A DNA stretch of 40,501 bases from an uncultured Bacteroidales bacterium (GTDB lineage Bacteria > Bacteroidota > Bacteroidia > Bacteroidales > Paludibacteraceae). Location of the stretch: assembly GCA_934692905.1 (NCBI GenBank), contig CAKUUM010000015.1, positions 1-40,501 on the forward strand. Reading direction: 5' to 3'. Below are positions 24,799 to 32,118 of this stretch, in pieces (the first letter of the stretch is position 1; every line of letters begins with the position of its first letter). The notes below the pieces were generated by a model. That model saw nothing but the letters and a program-made list of their open reading frames with translations, had not been told where the DNA came from and did no database searches. Position numbers and translations under genes: made by a program.

Positions 24799-24806
24799 CA
24801 AAGTTA
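24799..24806 (-). promoter_or_regulatory. Bacteroidota -7 box TAACTTTG for the porE-thyA-folA unit
   Basis: The reverse strand reads GAAAACAGTAACTTTGCGGG, a good TAnnTTTG element 24 nt before the start of the small membrane protein gene. No other box was found down to 19.9 kb, so porE, thyA, folA, the radical SAM gene and the Cys-motif gene may all depend on it. Confidence 0.7.
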
Positions 24807-24831
24807 CTGTTTTCTGCCGAGATATGCAACT

Positions 24832-25224
24832 CTATTCCTTGGTTCGGATATGAATTTTGGTATTGTTACTGTCCTCTTTGCGTACCACACGTATGGCAAT
24901 CCAAATAAAGTCTGCCGGCAGAATGAACGCAAACGTAAGCAGCAAGAGCGGGTTGGCAGCGGATATGCCGAGCAGGTGCATCGTAATGCTGAGCACTGCC
25001 AGCACCGCCGATATGGCTGTGTATATCACTGCCCCCTTGTCTTTGCCGAACTTGCCCAAAGCCTGTACTGCCCATAGCACCACGGCAACAGCCATAAGCG
25101 CAGCCCCTGCTGTCAACTCAATCTTGGTTCCGGGGAAGCCAAGCATGGCAAAAAGCAGCCCGACGCAGAACACTATGCCTGCAACTGCACTGAAAATCAC
25201 CGAGAAAGAGAATATCTGTTTCAT
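24832..25224 (-). CDS. Predicted four-helix membrane protein, unknown
   Basis: 130 residues with four hydrophobic segments: FSFSVIFSAVAGIVFCVGLLFAML (1), AGAALMAVAVVLWAVQAL (2), YTAISAVLAVLSITMHLLGI (3) and LLLLTFAFILPADFIWIAIRVV (4), ending in a charged tail RKEDSNNTKIHIRTKE. No motif points to a family. It lies 12 bp after the GNAT gene and is the last gene of the unit that starts with the C_GCAxxG gene, because a new promoter follows. An inner membrane location is likely; a role is not visible. Confidence 0.7.
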   Translation of the reverse strand: MKQIFSFSVIFSAVAGIVFCVGLLFAMLGFPGTKIELTAGAALMAVAVVLWAVQALGKFGKDKGAVIYTAISAVLAVLSITMHLLGISAANPLLLLTFAFILPADFIWIAIRVVRKEDSNNTKIHIRTKE

Positions 25225-25236
25225 AATTATAAGGAG

Positions 25237-25731
25237 TTATTTGTCTATGGTCATATCGTATGCAAGCCTGTCATCGCCATTTGCAATATAAATCACACCG
25301 CAATACGTAAATCCGTGCTTGCACAGCAGGTGCTGCATGATGGTGTTGTCACGGTGGGTGTCAATGCGGATATAATCGGTGTGTTGCAGGCAGAAATCAA
25401 CGATAGCCCCGAAGACTCCGTGCGCTTCGGGCGTGCCGGCGATGCGGTGAATGACGTAGTAATCGTCGTTGTGCCGGTGCCAATCGCCGTCATAAATCTG
25501 CTTGTAGGTGGGGTCGGGACCTGCAATCATAGCGAAATACGCCACAGCCCTGCCGCCTTGAATGGCGAGATAGCCGTTGTGCTGCTCAATGTCGTGGGCG
25601 ATGATGTCGCGGGTGGGGTAGCCGTCCGCCCATTGCTGGGTGTTGCCGTTGTCGCGCATGATGCCGCGAGTCCTCTCCAACAGGCTCATTATCAAATCGA
25701 TGTCTTGCTTGGATGCATGGACTATATCCAT
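25237..25731 (-). CDS. GNAT-type N-acetyltransferase
   Basis: 164 residues with the GNAT layout: an N-terminal helix (IDLIMSLLERTRGIMRDNG), a strand pair GYLAIQGGRAVAYFAMIAGPD, VIHRIAGTPEAHGVFGAIVDFC (the region that contacts acetyl-CoA) and IRIDTHRDNTIMQHLLCKHGFTYCGVIYI near the end. The IDTHRDN...L...GF..CG motif is typical of the group. It would transfer an acetyl group to an amine; the substrate is unknown. It lies 11 bp after the C_GCAxxG gene and 12 bp before the membrane-protein gene. Confidence 0.85.
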   Translation of the reverse strand: MDIVHASKQDIDLIMSLLERTRGIMRDNGNTQQWADGYPTRDIIAHDIEQHNGYLAIQGGRAVAYFAMIAGPDPTYKQIYDGDWHRHNDDYYVIHRIAGTPEAHGVFGAIVDFCLQHTDYIRIDTHRDNTIMQHLLCKHGFTYCGVIYIANGDDRLAYDMTIDK

Positions 25732-25742
25732 AAGGCGGCAGG

Positions 25743-26231
25743 TTATTTTTCGTTGAGGGCTTGCAGGTATAGGCGGATGGCGTCTGCCACGATGTCGGCA
25801 CAGGGACGCTTGTGGTAGTAGGCTTCCGTGCGTGGTTCGGGGGTAGGGGACTGCGGTTGGGGTGCGAGACCCAGCAACTCAGCACAAATCAGACTGCCCT
25901 GCTGCTGCCGGAACCGGGCGGCGAGGTCTTGTACAAACGCATAGTTGGCGGCTTTGCCGTCGTGGTCGCCCGGGGTGGCAGAACCTGTCTCCAAACCCGC
26001 CAAAAGGAACATCCCGCATGCCGCTCCGCAAGTCTGACGCATACGCCCTATACCCCCGCCGAAAGAGGCGGCGATACGCAAGGCAAGTGCCTCATCATCA
26101 ATGCCGTACAGGTCTGCGCACGAGGCGAAAACCGACTGGCTGCAGTTGAACCCCTGATGGAATAATTCCCGTGCACGGTCTGCACGTGAGGCGATGTCTT
26201 CGTCAGTAAGATAGGGGACTATTTTGCTCAT
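25743..26231 (-). CDS. C_GCAxxG_C_C family redox protein
   Basis: 162 residues. The family name describes its conserved pattern, visible here as FNCSQSVFASC, then GGGIGRMRQTCGAACGMFLLAGL (GCAxxG replaced by GAACG in this copy) and SLICAELLG, with a late Cys in KRPCADIVADA. These Cys residues are thought to bind metal or act in redox reactions; many members lie near electron-transfer genes. A short Pro/Glu-rich linker (LAPQPQSPTPEPRTE) is unusual. It is the first gene of a three-gene unit behind the promoter box at 26262. Confidence 0.85.
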   Translation of the reverse strand: MSKIVPYLTDEDIASRADRARELFHQGFNCSQSVFASCADLYGIDDEALALRIAASFGGGIGRMRQTCGAACGMFLLAGLETGSATPGDHDGKAANYAFVQDLAARFRQQQGSLICAELLGLAPQPQSPTPEPRTEAYYHKRPCADIVADAIRLYLQALNEK

Positions 26232-26261
26232 AATGAAATCAATGTTTATGTATTCCGGCTA

Positions 26262-26269
26262 CAAAGGTA
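26262..26269 (-). promoter_or_regulatory. Bacteroidota -7 box TACCTTTG upstream of the C_GCAxxG gene
   Basis: The reverse strand reads CGTACCTTTGTAGCC, about 30 nt before the start codon at 26231. Confidence 0.7.
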
Positions 26270-26383
26270 CGTGAAATTTGCGAAATAAACAACGCCTTAT
26301 TATATAGCGGGTGGAAAATGGCATGTTTTTTGTGGCAAAAAATGATGTAGGGCAATGTCGCTCTACACTAAACAACACCTGCT

Positions 26384-26983
26384 ATGATGAAACACCTGTT
26401 TGAACTGCCCGAGTTGGGCTACCGTTTGACTGATTTGGCTCCGATGATGAGCCAAGCAACTCTCACGTGCCACTATGGTAAACATTTTCAGACCTATGTG
26501 GATAATCTGAACCGTTTGGTGGAAGGCTCTGAGTATGAGGGGCTTAGTCTGAATGACCTTGTGCGCAAGGCTCCTGAAGGGGCTATAGCGAACAACGCCG
26601 GACAAGTGCTGAACCACCAGTTGTTTTTTGAGCAGTTTGTGCCCGCAGAGGGTGGCAAGGAGCCATCCGGAGAACTGCTGTTCCTGATAGAACAGTCATT
26701 TGGTTCGTTTTATGCCATGCGCGAACAGATGGACAAAGCCGCACTGGGGCTGTTCGGCTCGGGGTGGGTATTCCTCGCGATGGACAAAGAGGCACACTTG
26801 CACGTAATGGCGTTGCCTAACGGGGACAACCCGTTGCGCCACGACATGATTCCGGTATTGGCGATAGATGTGTGGGAACATGCGTACTACCTTGATTATC
26901 AGCATCGCCGTGCGGACTATATCAAGAACTTCTGGCTGCTGCTGAACTGGCAAGTGGTGTCGAAGAGGGTTACCAATTCGTAA
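26384..26983 (+). CDS. sodB: Superoxide dismutase [Fe/Mn]
   Basis: 199 residues of the Fe/Mn SOD family, which converts superoxide to oxygen and peroxide. Metal ligands can be placed: the first His in TCHYGKHFQTYVDNLN, the second in LNHQLFFEQF, and Asp/His in LAIDVWEHAYYLDY. The family motifs GSFYAMREQMDKAALGLFGSGWVFLA and ADYIKNFW are present. The usual NNAAQVWNH is NNAGQVLNH. Fe versus Mn specificity cannot be decided by eye; Bacteroidales enzymes are often cambialistic. No canonical promoter box was found directly upstream. A strong terminator follows. Confidence 0.96.
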   Translation: MMKHLFELPELGYRLTDLAPMMSQATLTCHYGKHFQTYVDNLNRLVEGSEYEGLSLNDLVRKAPEGAIANNAGQVLNHQLFFEQFVPAEGGKEPSGELLFLIEQSFGSFYAMREQMDKAALGLFGSGWVFLAMDKEAHLHVMALPNGDNPLRHDMIPVLAIDVWEHAYYLDYQHRRADYIKNFWLLLNWQVVSKRVTNS

Positions 26984-27008
26984 TGCGCAAAGCATAATGC
27001 GTAATGAG

Positions 27009-27038
27009 GGAGCGTGAAGGAGATTCGCGCTCCTTTTT
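27009..27038 (+). terminator. Rho-independent terminator after sodB
   Basis: GGAGCGTGAA pairs with TTCGCGCTCC (one T-G pair) around a 5-nt loop and is followed by TTTTTCTTT. Confidence 0.9.
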
Positions 27039-27042
27039 CTTT

Positions 27043-27201
27043 GACGACGCGAGACGCGCCGTCCCCACACAACATTTACCGCGGGCGAGGCGCCCGCGTC
27101 CCCGACATATCCTTATCCTCGCGAGAGGGTCGGCAGAATCACATACTAATCACATACTAATCTCATACTAACCACATACTAATCACATACAGTTAGCCCG
27201 A
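27043..27201 (+). repeat. Dispersed intergenic element, copy 2, with five 11-bp units
   Basis: It starts with a GACGACGCGAGACGCGCC module, contains a perfect 8-bp hairpin CGCGGGCG/CGCCCGCG (27080-27098), and ends with five 11-bp units (27137-27191). These read AATCACATACT twice, AATCTCATACT, AACCACATACT and AATCACATACA, then GTTAGCCCGA. Unit order and tail agree with copy 1 at 8641-8705. As in copy 1, it lies between a terminator and the next promoter. Confidence 0.85.
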
Positions 27202-27263
27202 GAAGAACACGGGGAGGTGTGAAAAAAGTTGCGGGGAAAGTTGCAAGAATGAAAGATTTGATG

Positions 27264-27271
27264 TAACTTTG
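27264..27271 (+). promoter_or_regulatory. Bacteroidota -7 box TAACTTTG upstream of kdsB
   Basis: TTGATGTAACTTTGCAAAAC matches TAnnTTTG. The leader to the kdsB ATG is about 175 nt and unusually G-rich on the coding strand (27286-27352); no known riboswitch was recognised. Confidence 0.7.
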
Positions 27272-27451
27272 CAAAACTTAATTTGGGTAGAAGCCCTTTG
27301 AGGGTGTGGGAGGAGTCTTTTGGGGTATTGAGGGGGACATTGGGGTGGAATCTATATTATATTATAAGGTTTTGGGGATGTTATTATGTGGGCGGGGATG
27401 ATGTATGCGGCGGACACGCTGAACAAAGAAAGTGAATGTAAACAAGTTGAT

Positions 27452-28219
27452 ATGCAGTATATAGGAATCATACCGGCGCGCTATGCGAGTACCCGGTTTC
27501 CCGGAAAACCACTGGTGGACATCTGCGGGAAACCGATGATTCAACGTGTGTACGAGCAGGCACGGAAAGTGCTTGACACGGTGATTGTGGCGACAGACGA
27601 TGAGCGCATCTTTGCGTGCGTGAAGGGCTTTGGCGGACAAGTGGTGATGACATCTGCAAACCACAAGTGCGGTACCGACCGCGTGGAGGAGGCATACGAG
27701 ATATACAAGCGGGGACAAGCACAACCTTTGCCCGATGAGGAGGTGGTGGTGATAAATATACAAGGTGACGAACCGTTTATCCAACCCGCTCAGATAGAGG
27801 CGATTAAATCGTGTTTCCCCGCGGAGATAGCCACATTGGTGAAACCGTTTACAAAGGAGGACACGTGGGAGGATTTGGAGAACCCGAACTCGCCGAAAGT
27901 GGTGCTGTCGGAGCAAACGGGCGAAGCATTGTACTTCTCGCGTAGCGTGATTCCGCACTATAGAGGCGTGAACAGGTCGGAATGGCTGCTATGCGGGAAG
28001 TTTTACAGGCACATCGGTATGTATGCGTACCGCGCGGATGTGCTGAAACGCATCACACGAATGCCGCAGACACCGCTGGAATTGGCGGAGAGCCTCGAGC
28101 AACTGCGCTGGATAGAAAACGGTATCCGTATCAAAGTGGCGGTTTGCGAGACCTACTCGATGGGCATAGACACGCCTGAGGATTTGGAAGAGGCGATACG
28201 GTATTTGAAAATGGGGTAG
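27452..28219 (+). CDS. kdsB: 3-deoxy-manno-octulosonate cytidylyltransferase
   Basis: 255 residues from Met 27452 (MQYIGIIPARYASTRFPGKPL); an open frame upstream adds 22 residues outside the family. KdsB activates Kdo with CTP for lipopolysaccharide core synthesis. The nucleotide site is PARYASTRFPGKPL, with VIVATDDERI, MTSANHKCGTDRVEEA, INIQGDEPFI (Mg-binding Asp) and YFSRSVIPHYR. The end has TPLELAESLEQLRWIENG and IDTPEDLEEA. Length is normal. It stands alone behind its promoter, and deoD follows after 141 bp. Confidence 0.97.
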   Translation: MQYIGIIPARYASTRFPGKPLVDICGKPMIQRVYEQARKVLDTVIVATDDERIFACVKGFGGQVVMTSANHKCGTDRVEEAYEIYKRGQAQPLPDEEVVVINIQGDEPFIQPAQIEAIKSCFPAEIATLVKPFTKEDTWEDLENPNSPKVVLSEQTGEALYFSRSVIPHYRGVNRSEWLLCGKFYRHIGMYAYRADVLKRITRMPQTPLELAESLEQLRWIENGIRIKVAVCETYSMGIDTPEDLEEAIRYLKMG

Positions 28220-28360
28220 GGAACGTGTGATTGTCCCAACAGGAACATACCAGTTGCCGGGGCGAAAACATATAATTATCACGGATTAACCATTCATTTT
28301 CGGGAATGGTGGAGAAGTGTTTTCTGAAGAAAAGGATAAATTATTAAAAAATAAGAGCGT

Positions 28361-29068
28361 ATGAACAATACACCGACTCCCCATATCGGGGCTCAGTTCG
28401 GCGAGATAGCCGAGACTGTGATTATGGCAGGCGACCCTCTGCGCGCTAAACTAATGGCAGAGAAGTTTTTGGACAATGCCGTCCAATTCAATAACGTACG
28501 CGGCATGCTCGGATTTACAGGCACATACAAAGGCAAGCGAGTAAGCGTGATGGGACATGGGATGGGTATTCCGTCTATAGGCATATACAGTTATGAGTTG
28601 TATAATTTCTATGGCGTGAAGACCATCATCCGTGTGGGTAGCGCCGGGAGTATCCATAAAGACCTGCATATCGGCGATTTGGCGATTGCCATGGGTGCAT
28701 GCACCAACAGCAATTATGCAGCACAATATGAGTTGCCGGGGACATACGCGCCGATAGCCGATTTCGACCTGTGCCGTCGTGCCGCCGAGGCGTGCGAGCG
28801 CATGGGGTATCACTATAAGGTGGGGAATGTGTTCTCATCGGACACTTTCTACACGGAAAACGCCCACAACGACAAGTGGATAAATATGGGTGTGCTTGCC
28901 GTGGAGATGGAGGCTCCCGCGCTGTATATGAATGCAGCCCGTTCGGGTAACAAGGCATTGGTAATCTGTACGATAAGTGACAATATATTGACAGGTGAAG
29001 TGACGACCGCCGAGGAACGCCAGAACAACTTCACACACATGATGGACGTGGCGTTCAGCCTTGTGTGA
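28361..29068 (+). CDS. deoD: Purine-nucleoside phosphorylase, DeoD type
   Basis: 235 residues, the normal length of the hexameric DeoD family, which cleaves purine (deoxy)ribonucleosides with phosphate. Motifs in order: TPHIGAQFGEIAETVIMAGDPLRA (phosphate-binding GDPLRA), NNVRGMLGFTGTYKGKRVSVMGHGMGIPS, TIIRVGSAGSIHKDL and the substrate-binding GVLAVEMEAPALYM. SDNILTGEVTTAEERQ is near the end. No promoter box was found in the 141-bp kdsB gap, so it may be cotranscribed with kdsB. Confidence 0.97.
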   Translation: MNNTPTPHIGAQFGEIAETVIMAGDPLRAKLMAEKFLDNAVQFNNVRGMLGFTGTYKGKRVSVMGHGMGIPSIGIYSYELYNFYGVKTIIRVGSAGSIHKDLHIGDLAIAMGACTNSNYAAQYELPGTYAPIADFDLCRRAAEACERMGYHYKVGNVFSSDTFYTENAHNDKWINMGVLAVEMEAPALYMNAARSGNKALVICTISDNILTGEVTTAEERQNNFTHMMDVAFSLV

Positions 29069-29137
29069 GCGGGCGGCAGTCTGTAGGAAAAAAGATAAAA
29101 AAGCGTGCTGCAATTTGTGTATATCGCGAAAAAGCAG

Positions 29138-29145
29138 TAACTTTG
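29138..29145 (+). promoter_or_regulatory. Bacteroidota -7 box TAACTTTG upstream of tRNA-Ser
   Basis: GAAAAAGCAGTAACTTTGC lies 13 nt before the mature tRNA 5' end, so the primary transcript would carry only a few extra bases. Confidence 0.8.
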
Positions 29146-29158
29146 CAGCCGCTTTTTA

Positions 29159-29247
29159 GGAAAGTTGTCTGAGTGGTCGAAAGAGCCGCACTCGAAATGC
29201 GGTGTACGCATTACGTCGTACCGGGGGTTCGAATCCCTCACTTTCCG
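29159..29247 (+). tRNA. tRNA-Ser (anticodon CGA)
   Basis: The acceptor stem GGAAAGT (29159-29165) pairs with ACTTTCC (29240-29246), and discriminator G is at 29247. The anticodon arm is CCGCA-CTCGAAA-TGCGG with anticodon CGA (reads UCG serine codons). A long variable arm follows (about GTACGCATTACGTCGTAC), as required for tRNA-Ser, then a T arm with GGTTCGAATCC. CCA is not encoded; GCA follows. Confidence 0.95.
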
Positions 29248-29286
29248 CAAGTAGTAAGTTAAAGAAATGTTTCATAATTTATGAAT

Positions 29287-29327
29287 GGAGTCCCGACTGA
29301 CGTGATGTCAATCGGGCTTAATTTTTT
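29287..29327 (+). terminator. Rho-independent terminator after tRNA-Ser
   Basis: CCCGACTGAC pairs with GTCAATCGGG (one mismatch) and is followed by CTTAATTTTTT. Confidence 0.85.
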
Positions 29328-29375
29328 GTTGGAGAATTGTGCACGTATTTTCTTGCGTGCGTGCGAAAAATGTAG

Positions 29376-29383
29376 TAACTTTG
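29376..29383 (+). promoter_or_regulatory. Bacteroidota -7 box TAACTTTG upstream of recN
   Basis: GAAAAATGTAGTAACTTTGC matches the local extended promoter pattern. The leader to the recN ATG at 29451 is about 60 nt. Confidence 0.75.
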
Positions 29384-29450
29384 CAGGCAAGAATCATACC
29401 GATATTATGCAGGCGTCATGCCGGAATGGTGTCGGGATTATGTCGAAATC

Positions 29451-31049
29451 ATGTTGACGCATCTACACATACAGAACTATGCCCTCATCTCGCACCTTGA
29501 TTTGGATTTAGCGAGCGGATTCTCGGTGCTGACCGGCGAGACGGGTGCGGGAAAGAGTATCATTCTTGGTGCTCTGAATCTGGTGATGGGTGCGCGTGCC
29601 GACACGAAAGCCATCACACAAGGCGAGGAACGGTGCGTGATAGAAGCGACATTCGACACGGAAGACAAGGGGGAGTTGCTGATACGGCGAGAACTGAACC
29701 AGTCGGGGCGTTCGCGGTCGTTTGTGAATGACGAGGTGGTGACACAAGCAGAACTCAAGGCACTCGCCAACAAGTTGATAGACATCCATTCACAACATGA
29801 GAGCCTGCTGATAGGTGACGATTTGTTTCAGATTGGCGTGGTGGACGCAATAGCCGGCAATACCAAGCAGCGGGAGACGTATTCGGTTTGCTATCAGGCA
29901 TATATGCAGGCACAGAAAGCCTTGCATGACTTGCAGGAGTTAGCCCGAAAGACGCAGGCGGATGCGGATTATGTGGCGTTTCAGTATAACCAACTGGAGG
30001 AAGCGCATCTGGTGGCGGACGAGATGGGTGAGTTGCAGGATGAGGAATACAGGCTGTCGCATGCGGAGGAGATAAAGGCTGCGTTGATGAACGCGTTGAA
30101 TAACATAGACGGCGAACAGGGCGGGGCATTGTCGTTGCTGAGGGATTCGCGGGTGGAAAATGCGTCATCGGATTTGGCACAACGGCTTGACAGTGTGGAG
30201 ATTGAGTTGCACGATATAGCCAACGAGATACAACGGATAGTGAACCGTACGGAGATTGACCCGCAACGGTTGGCGGAAGTGCAGGAGCGGCTTGACCTGT
30301 TGCAGACGCTGATGAACAAGCACCGTGTGCAATCGGTGGAGGAACTGATTGCGCTGCGTGACCGGTTGGGTGAGCAGATGCAGCGCATAGCATCGTTTGA
30401 CGATGAGATAGCCGAGCGCAAAGCCGACCTGGCACGTGCGGAAAAGGCTATGGAAGAGGCGGCAAAAGCATTGACAGACAGCCGTATAGACGTTTGCGAG
30501 ACTATAGCAAGCCACCTGATAGATGACATGCACAAGTTGGGTGTGGTGCACGCGAATGTGGCTGTGTCGGTGAGTCCGCTGGCGGAATATAACGAGACGG
30601 GGCACGATGATGTGCAGTTTTTGTTTGCCGCCAATCTGAACCAGTCGCTGAGACGTGTGGCAGAAGTGGCATCGGGGGGCGAGATAAGCCGTTTGATGCT
30701 GTGTATCAAGTCGTTGATAGCGTCCACAAACGGTTTGCCAACCATTATTTTCGATGAGATAGACACTGGTGTGAGCGGCGAGATTGCTTCGCAGATGGGT
30801 GATATAATGCGGCAGATGTCTGCGTCGAGACAGATAATAGCCATCACGCACCTGCCGCAGATTGCTGCCAAAGGTGATACGCAATACCGTGTGTATAAGG
30901 CAGATACGGAGACACGCACCGAGACACACATCAAGCGTCTGACGCCCGAAGAGCGCGTGCAGGATATAGCCGCTATGCTGTCGGGCAAGAATCCGACGGC
31001 GGAAGCATTGGCGATAGCAAGGCAGTTGCTGGGAGCACCCAAGGCATGA
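29451..31049 (+). CDS. recN: DNA repair ATPase RecN
   Basis: 532 residues from Met 29451 (MLTHLHIQNYALISHLDLDL); codons of the longer frame (from 29418) do not fit. RecN is an SMC-like ATPase that acts in double-strand break repair by tethering DNA ends. Walker A is GETGAGKS (residues 29-36), followed by DIHSQHESLLI. A long Glu/Gln/Leu-rich coiled coil spans about residues 140-360. The ABC signature is EVASGGEISRLML, and Walker B is TIIFDEIDTGVSG, then AITHLPQIAAKGD. Length is normal. A long structured RNA begins downstream. Confidence 0.97.
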   Translation: MLTHLHIQNYALISHLDLDLASGFSVLTGETGAGKSIILGALNLVMGARADTKAITQGEERCVIEATFDTEDKGELLIRRELNQSGRSRSFVNDEVVTQAELKALANKLIDIHSQHESLLIGDDLFQIGVVDAIAGNTKQRETYSVCYQAYMQAQKALHDLQELARKTQADADYVAFQYNQLEEAHLVADEMGELQDEEYRLSHAEEIKAALMNALNNIDGEQGGALSLLRDSRVENASSDLAQRLDSVEIELHDIANEIQRIVNRTEIDPQRLAEVQERLDLLQTLMNKHRVQSVEELIALRDRLGEQMQRIASFDDEIAERKADLARAEKAMEEAAKALTDSRIDVCETIASHLIDDMHKLGVVHANVAVSVSPLAEYNETGHDDVQFLFAANLNQSLRRVAEVASGGEISRLMLCIKSLIASTNGLPTIIFDEIDTGVSGEIASQMGDIMRQMSASRQIIAITHLPQIAAKGDTQYRVYKADTETRTETHIKRLTPEERVQDIAAMLSGKNPTAEALAIARQLLGAPKA

Positions 31050-31164
31050 GTCTGTACCTTTGGTGACGCCGGTTGGCAGGGTGATAGTTTACTTTTTCAT
31101 TAGTATAATAGTGCCCGTAAGGGGAAATTTTTCAACAAAATTTGTATGTATGCAGATTTTGTTG

Positions 31165-31172
31165 TATCTTTG
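31165..31172 (+). promoter_or_regulatory. Bacteroidota -7 box TATCTTTG for the structured RNA
   Basis: TTGTTGTATCTTTGCAGAC matches TAnnTTTG. Transcription is expected to start near 31178-31180, about 130 bp after recN. Confidence 0.7.
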
Positions 31173-31177
31173 CAGAC

Positions 31178-31625
31178 TAAAGCACACGTCCGGGATAGTG
31201 GGAGGGAGTCATGTCCTTCCGTATGTCCCTGTTCAGGGGGATTTATGTCCCTGTCAGTGGGCTTTGAGACATAACATAAAGGCGTTTATTGACGCTTGTT
31301 CCGGCTTTATGAAACTTCGCAACTTTCAGTAATCCCGCCTGAGCAAAGCAACAGTAGATGTCCTCGGGATATAAGTGAATTCCGCCAAAAAGTGCACACA
31401 CAAGTGCCTGTCCCTTTGGCAACGCGAGAGCGCTGTCAGGCAGAAGGCAGGGCGCTTGGTGCAGACCCCCGTTTCGAGAGAAACGGGAAAGCAGGTGTGC
31501 AACGGTTTGGCGTATAGGCATTGCTTATATCGGCGTGGGCTTCGTGTTGTCGCTTCAAGGGATTTGGGCAATGCGAAGGCCTCATAAAGTGGAACGACAA
31601 TGGTCGATTTCCACGCTTTTTTTAT
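31178..31625 (+). ncRNA. Long structured non-coding RNA (possibly 6S-like), copy 1
   Basis: About 445 nt bounded by a promoter box and a terminator, with no convincing ORF. A 5' hairpin (31273-31300) has a GCG-TTTATTGA-CGC core. The closing stem is CTTTATGA (31305-31312) with TCATAAAG (31582-31589), CTTCGCA (31315-31321) with TGCGAAG (31572-31578), and AATCCC (31331-31336) with GGGATT (31559-31564). Inside are CGCCAAA/TTTGGCG, TGCACA/TGTGCA, TGCCTG/CAGGCA, and CCCGTTTC/GAAACGGG closed by a GAGA tetraloop (31468-31487). The RNA at 39.2 kb shares the 5' hairpin (one mismatch in 23 nt) and the 12-mer ATATCGGCGTGG, with compensatory changes in the closing stem. The 5' hairpin plus long closing stem and internal bubble recall 6S RNA; the exact family is not proven. 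RNase P and tmRNA motifs are absent. Confidence 0.75.
31589..31623 (+). terminator. Rho-independent terminator of the structured RNA, copy 1
   Basis: GTGGAA (31589-31594) pairs with TTCCAC (31609-31614), with an inner CGAC-AATG-GTCG stem-loop, followed by GCTTTTTTT. Confidence 0.85.
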
Positions 31626-31767
31626 GTGTATGGCAACCTATAGAAACAAAAATGGATAATACAAAAATAGCAACAGTACTGTATTCGTATGGCAGAAAGG
31701 TGCGCACCCTGTGGGGACGGGGTGTGATGAGGGCACTATTTAATGCACCTGCTTGCGGTATGAATCA

Positions 31768-31795
31768 GGGTTGTGCCGTCGGGATAACACAACCC
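31768..31795 (+). other. Perfect 8-bp hairpin upstream of the zinc-ribbon gene
   Basis: GGGTTGTG (31768-31775) pairs perfectly with CACAACCC (31788-31795) around a 12-nt loop. No T-run follows. The 31626-31864 gap otherwise shows only a 50-codon open frame (31653-31805) with no recognisable product. Confidence 0.5.
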
Positions 31796-31864
31796 GCGGC
31801 ATAACCACACTGTGGCAGGACAAAAAGCAGATAAAACAATCACAACCAGCAAAATACACCAACA

Positions 31865-32011
31865 ATGAACGCGCAAAACCACCCATGTCCGCAATGCCAA
31901 GGCGATGCGGCATATATGCCTCCCACACTGTACAGAAAAAGGAAAATCATAACCGCCTACAAGTGCCGACAATGCGGGCACTACTTCAGCGTGGAGGAAA
32001 AGTTAGTGTGA
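31865..32011 (+). CDS. 48-residue zinc-ribbon protein
   Basis: Reading from the ATG at 31865 gives a 48-residue protein with two CxxC knuckles: HPCPQCQGDAAYM (Cys8, Cys11) and AYKCRQCGHYFS (Cys34, Cys37). The basic stretch YRKRKIITAYK lies between them. This is a treble-clef/zinc-ribbon layout of the kind found at the N-terminus of IS1-type InsA proteins and in small DNA- or RNA-binding proteins; here it stands alone. The spacing (22 residues between knuckles) is normal for a ribbon. It lies 240 bp after the structured RNA, on the same strand. No promoter box is evident. It may be a domesticated transposase fragment or an RNA-associated factor; both are inference. Confidence 0.6.
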   Translation: MNAQNHPCPQCQGDAAYMPPTLYRKRKIITAYKCRQCGHYFSVEEKLV

Positions 32012-32045
32012 TTTACGATTTACGAATTTACGATGTGCGATTTGC
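32011..32045 (+). repeat. ATTTACGATTTACGA dispersed repeat, copy B
   Basis: ATTTACGATTTACGAATTTA and the following CGATGTGCGATTTGC repeat the pattern at 371-399 and, inverted, at 36581-36610. It starts at the last base of the zinc-ribbon stop codon. Confidence 0.7.
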
Positions 32046-32118
32046 GCGGGGGATGTGGAAATGCGGGAAGTTGAAAACGGACTTGTAGCATGACATGTTC
32101 ATTGGCTGCGCCCATGAT

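Noticed and set aside
26984..27007. TAATGCG-type near-palindrome just after sodB
   Set aside because: It may be a member of a common AT-rich interspersed repeat, but only one copy was seen here, so it is not listed as a repeat family.
31243..31587. Several short frames on both strands across the 31.2 kb region
   Set aside because: The region is better explained as a structured RNA with promoter, closing stem and terminator.
31178..31625. RNase P RNA, tmRNA or SRP RNA as identity of the structured RNA
   Set aside because: The conserved RNase P core (GAGGAAAGTC), tmRNA ends with a TTCGAATCC arm, and the SRP GGAAG apical loop were not found.
31653..31805. A 50-codon plus-strand frame (MDNTKIATVLYSYGRK...) between the structured RNA and the zinc-ribbon gene
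   Set aside because: It overlaps a perfect hairpin and shows no family motif; too short to support alone.
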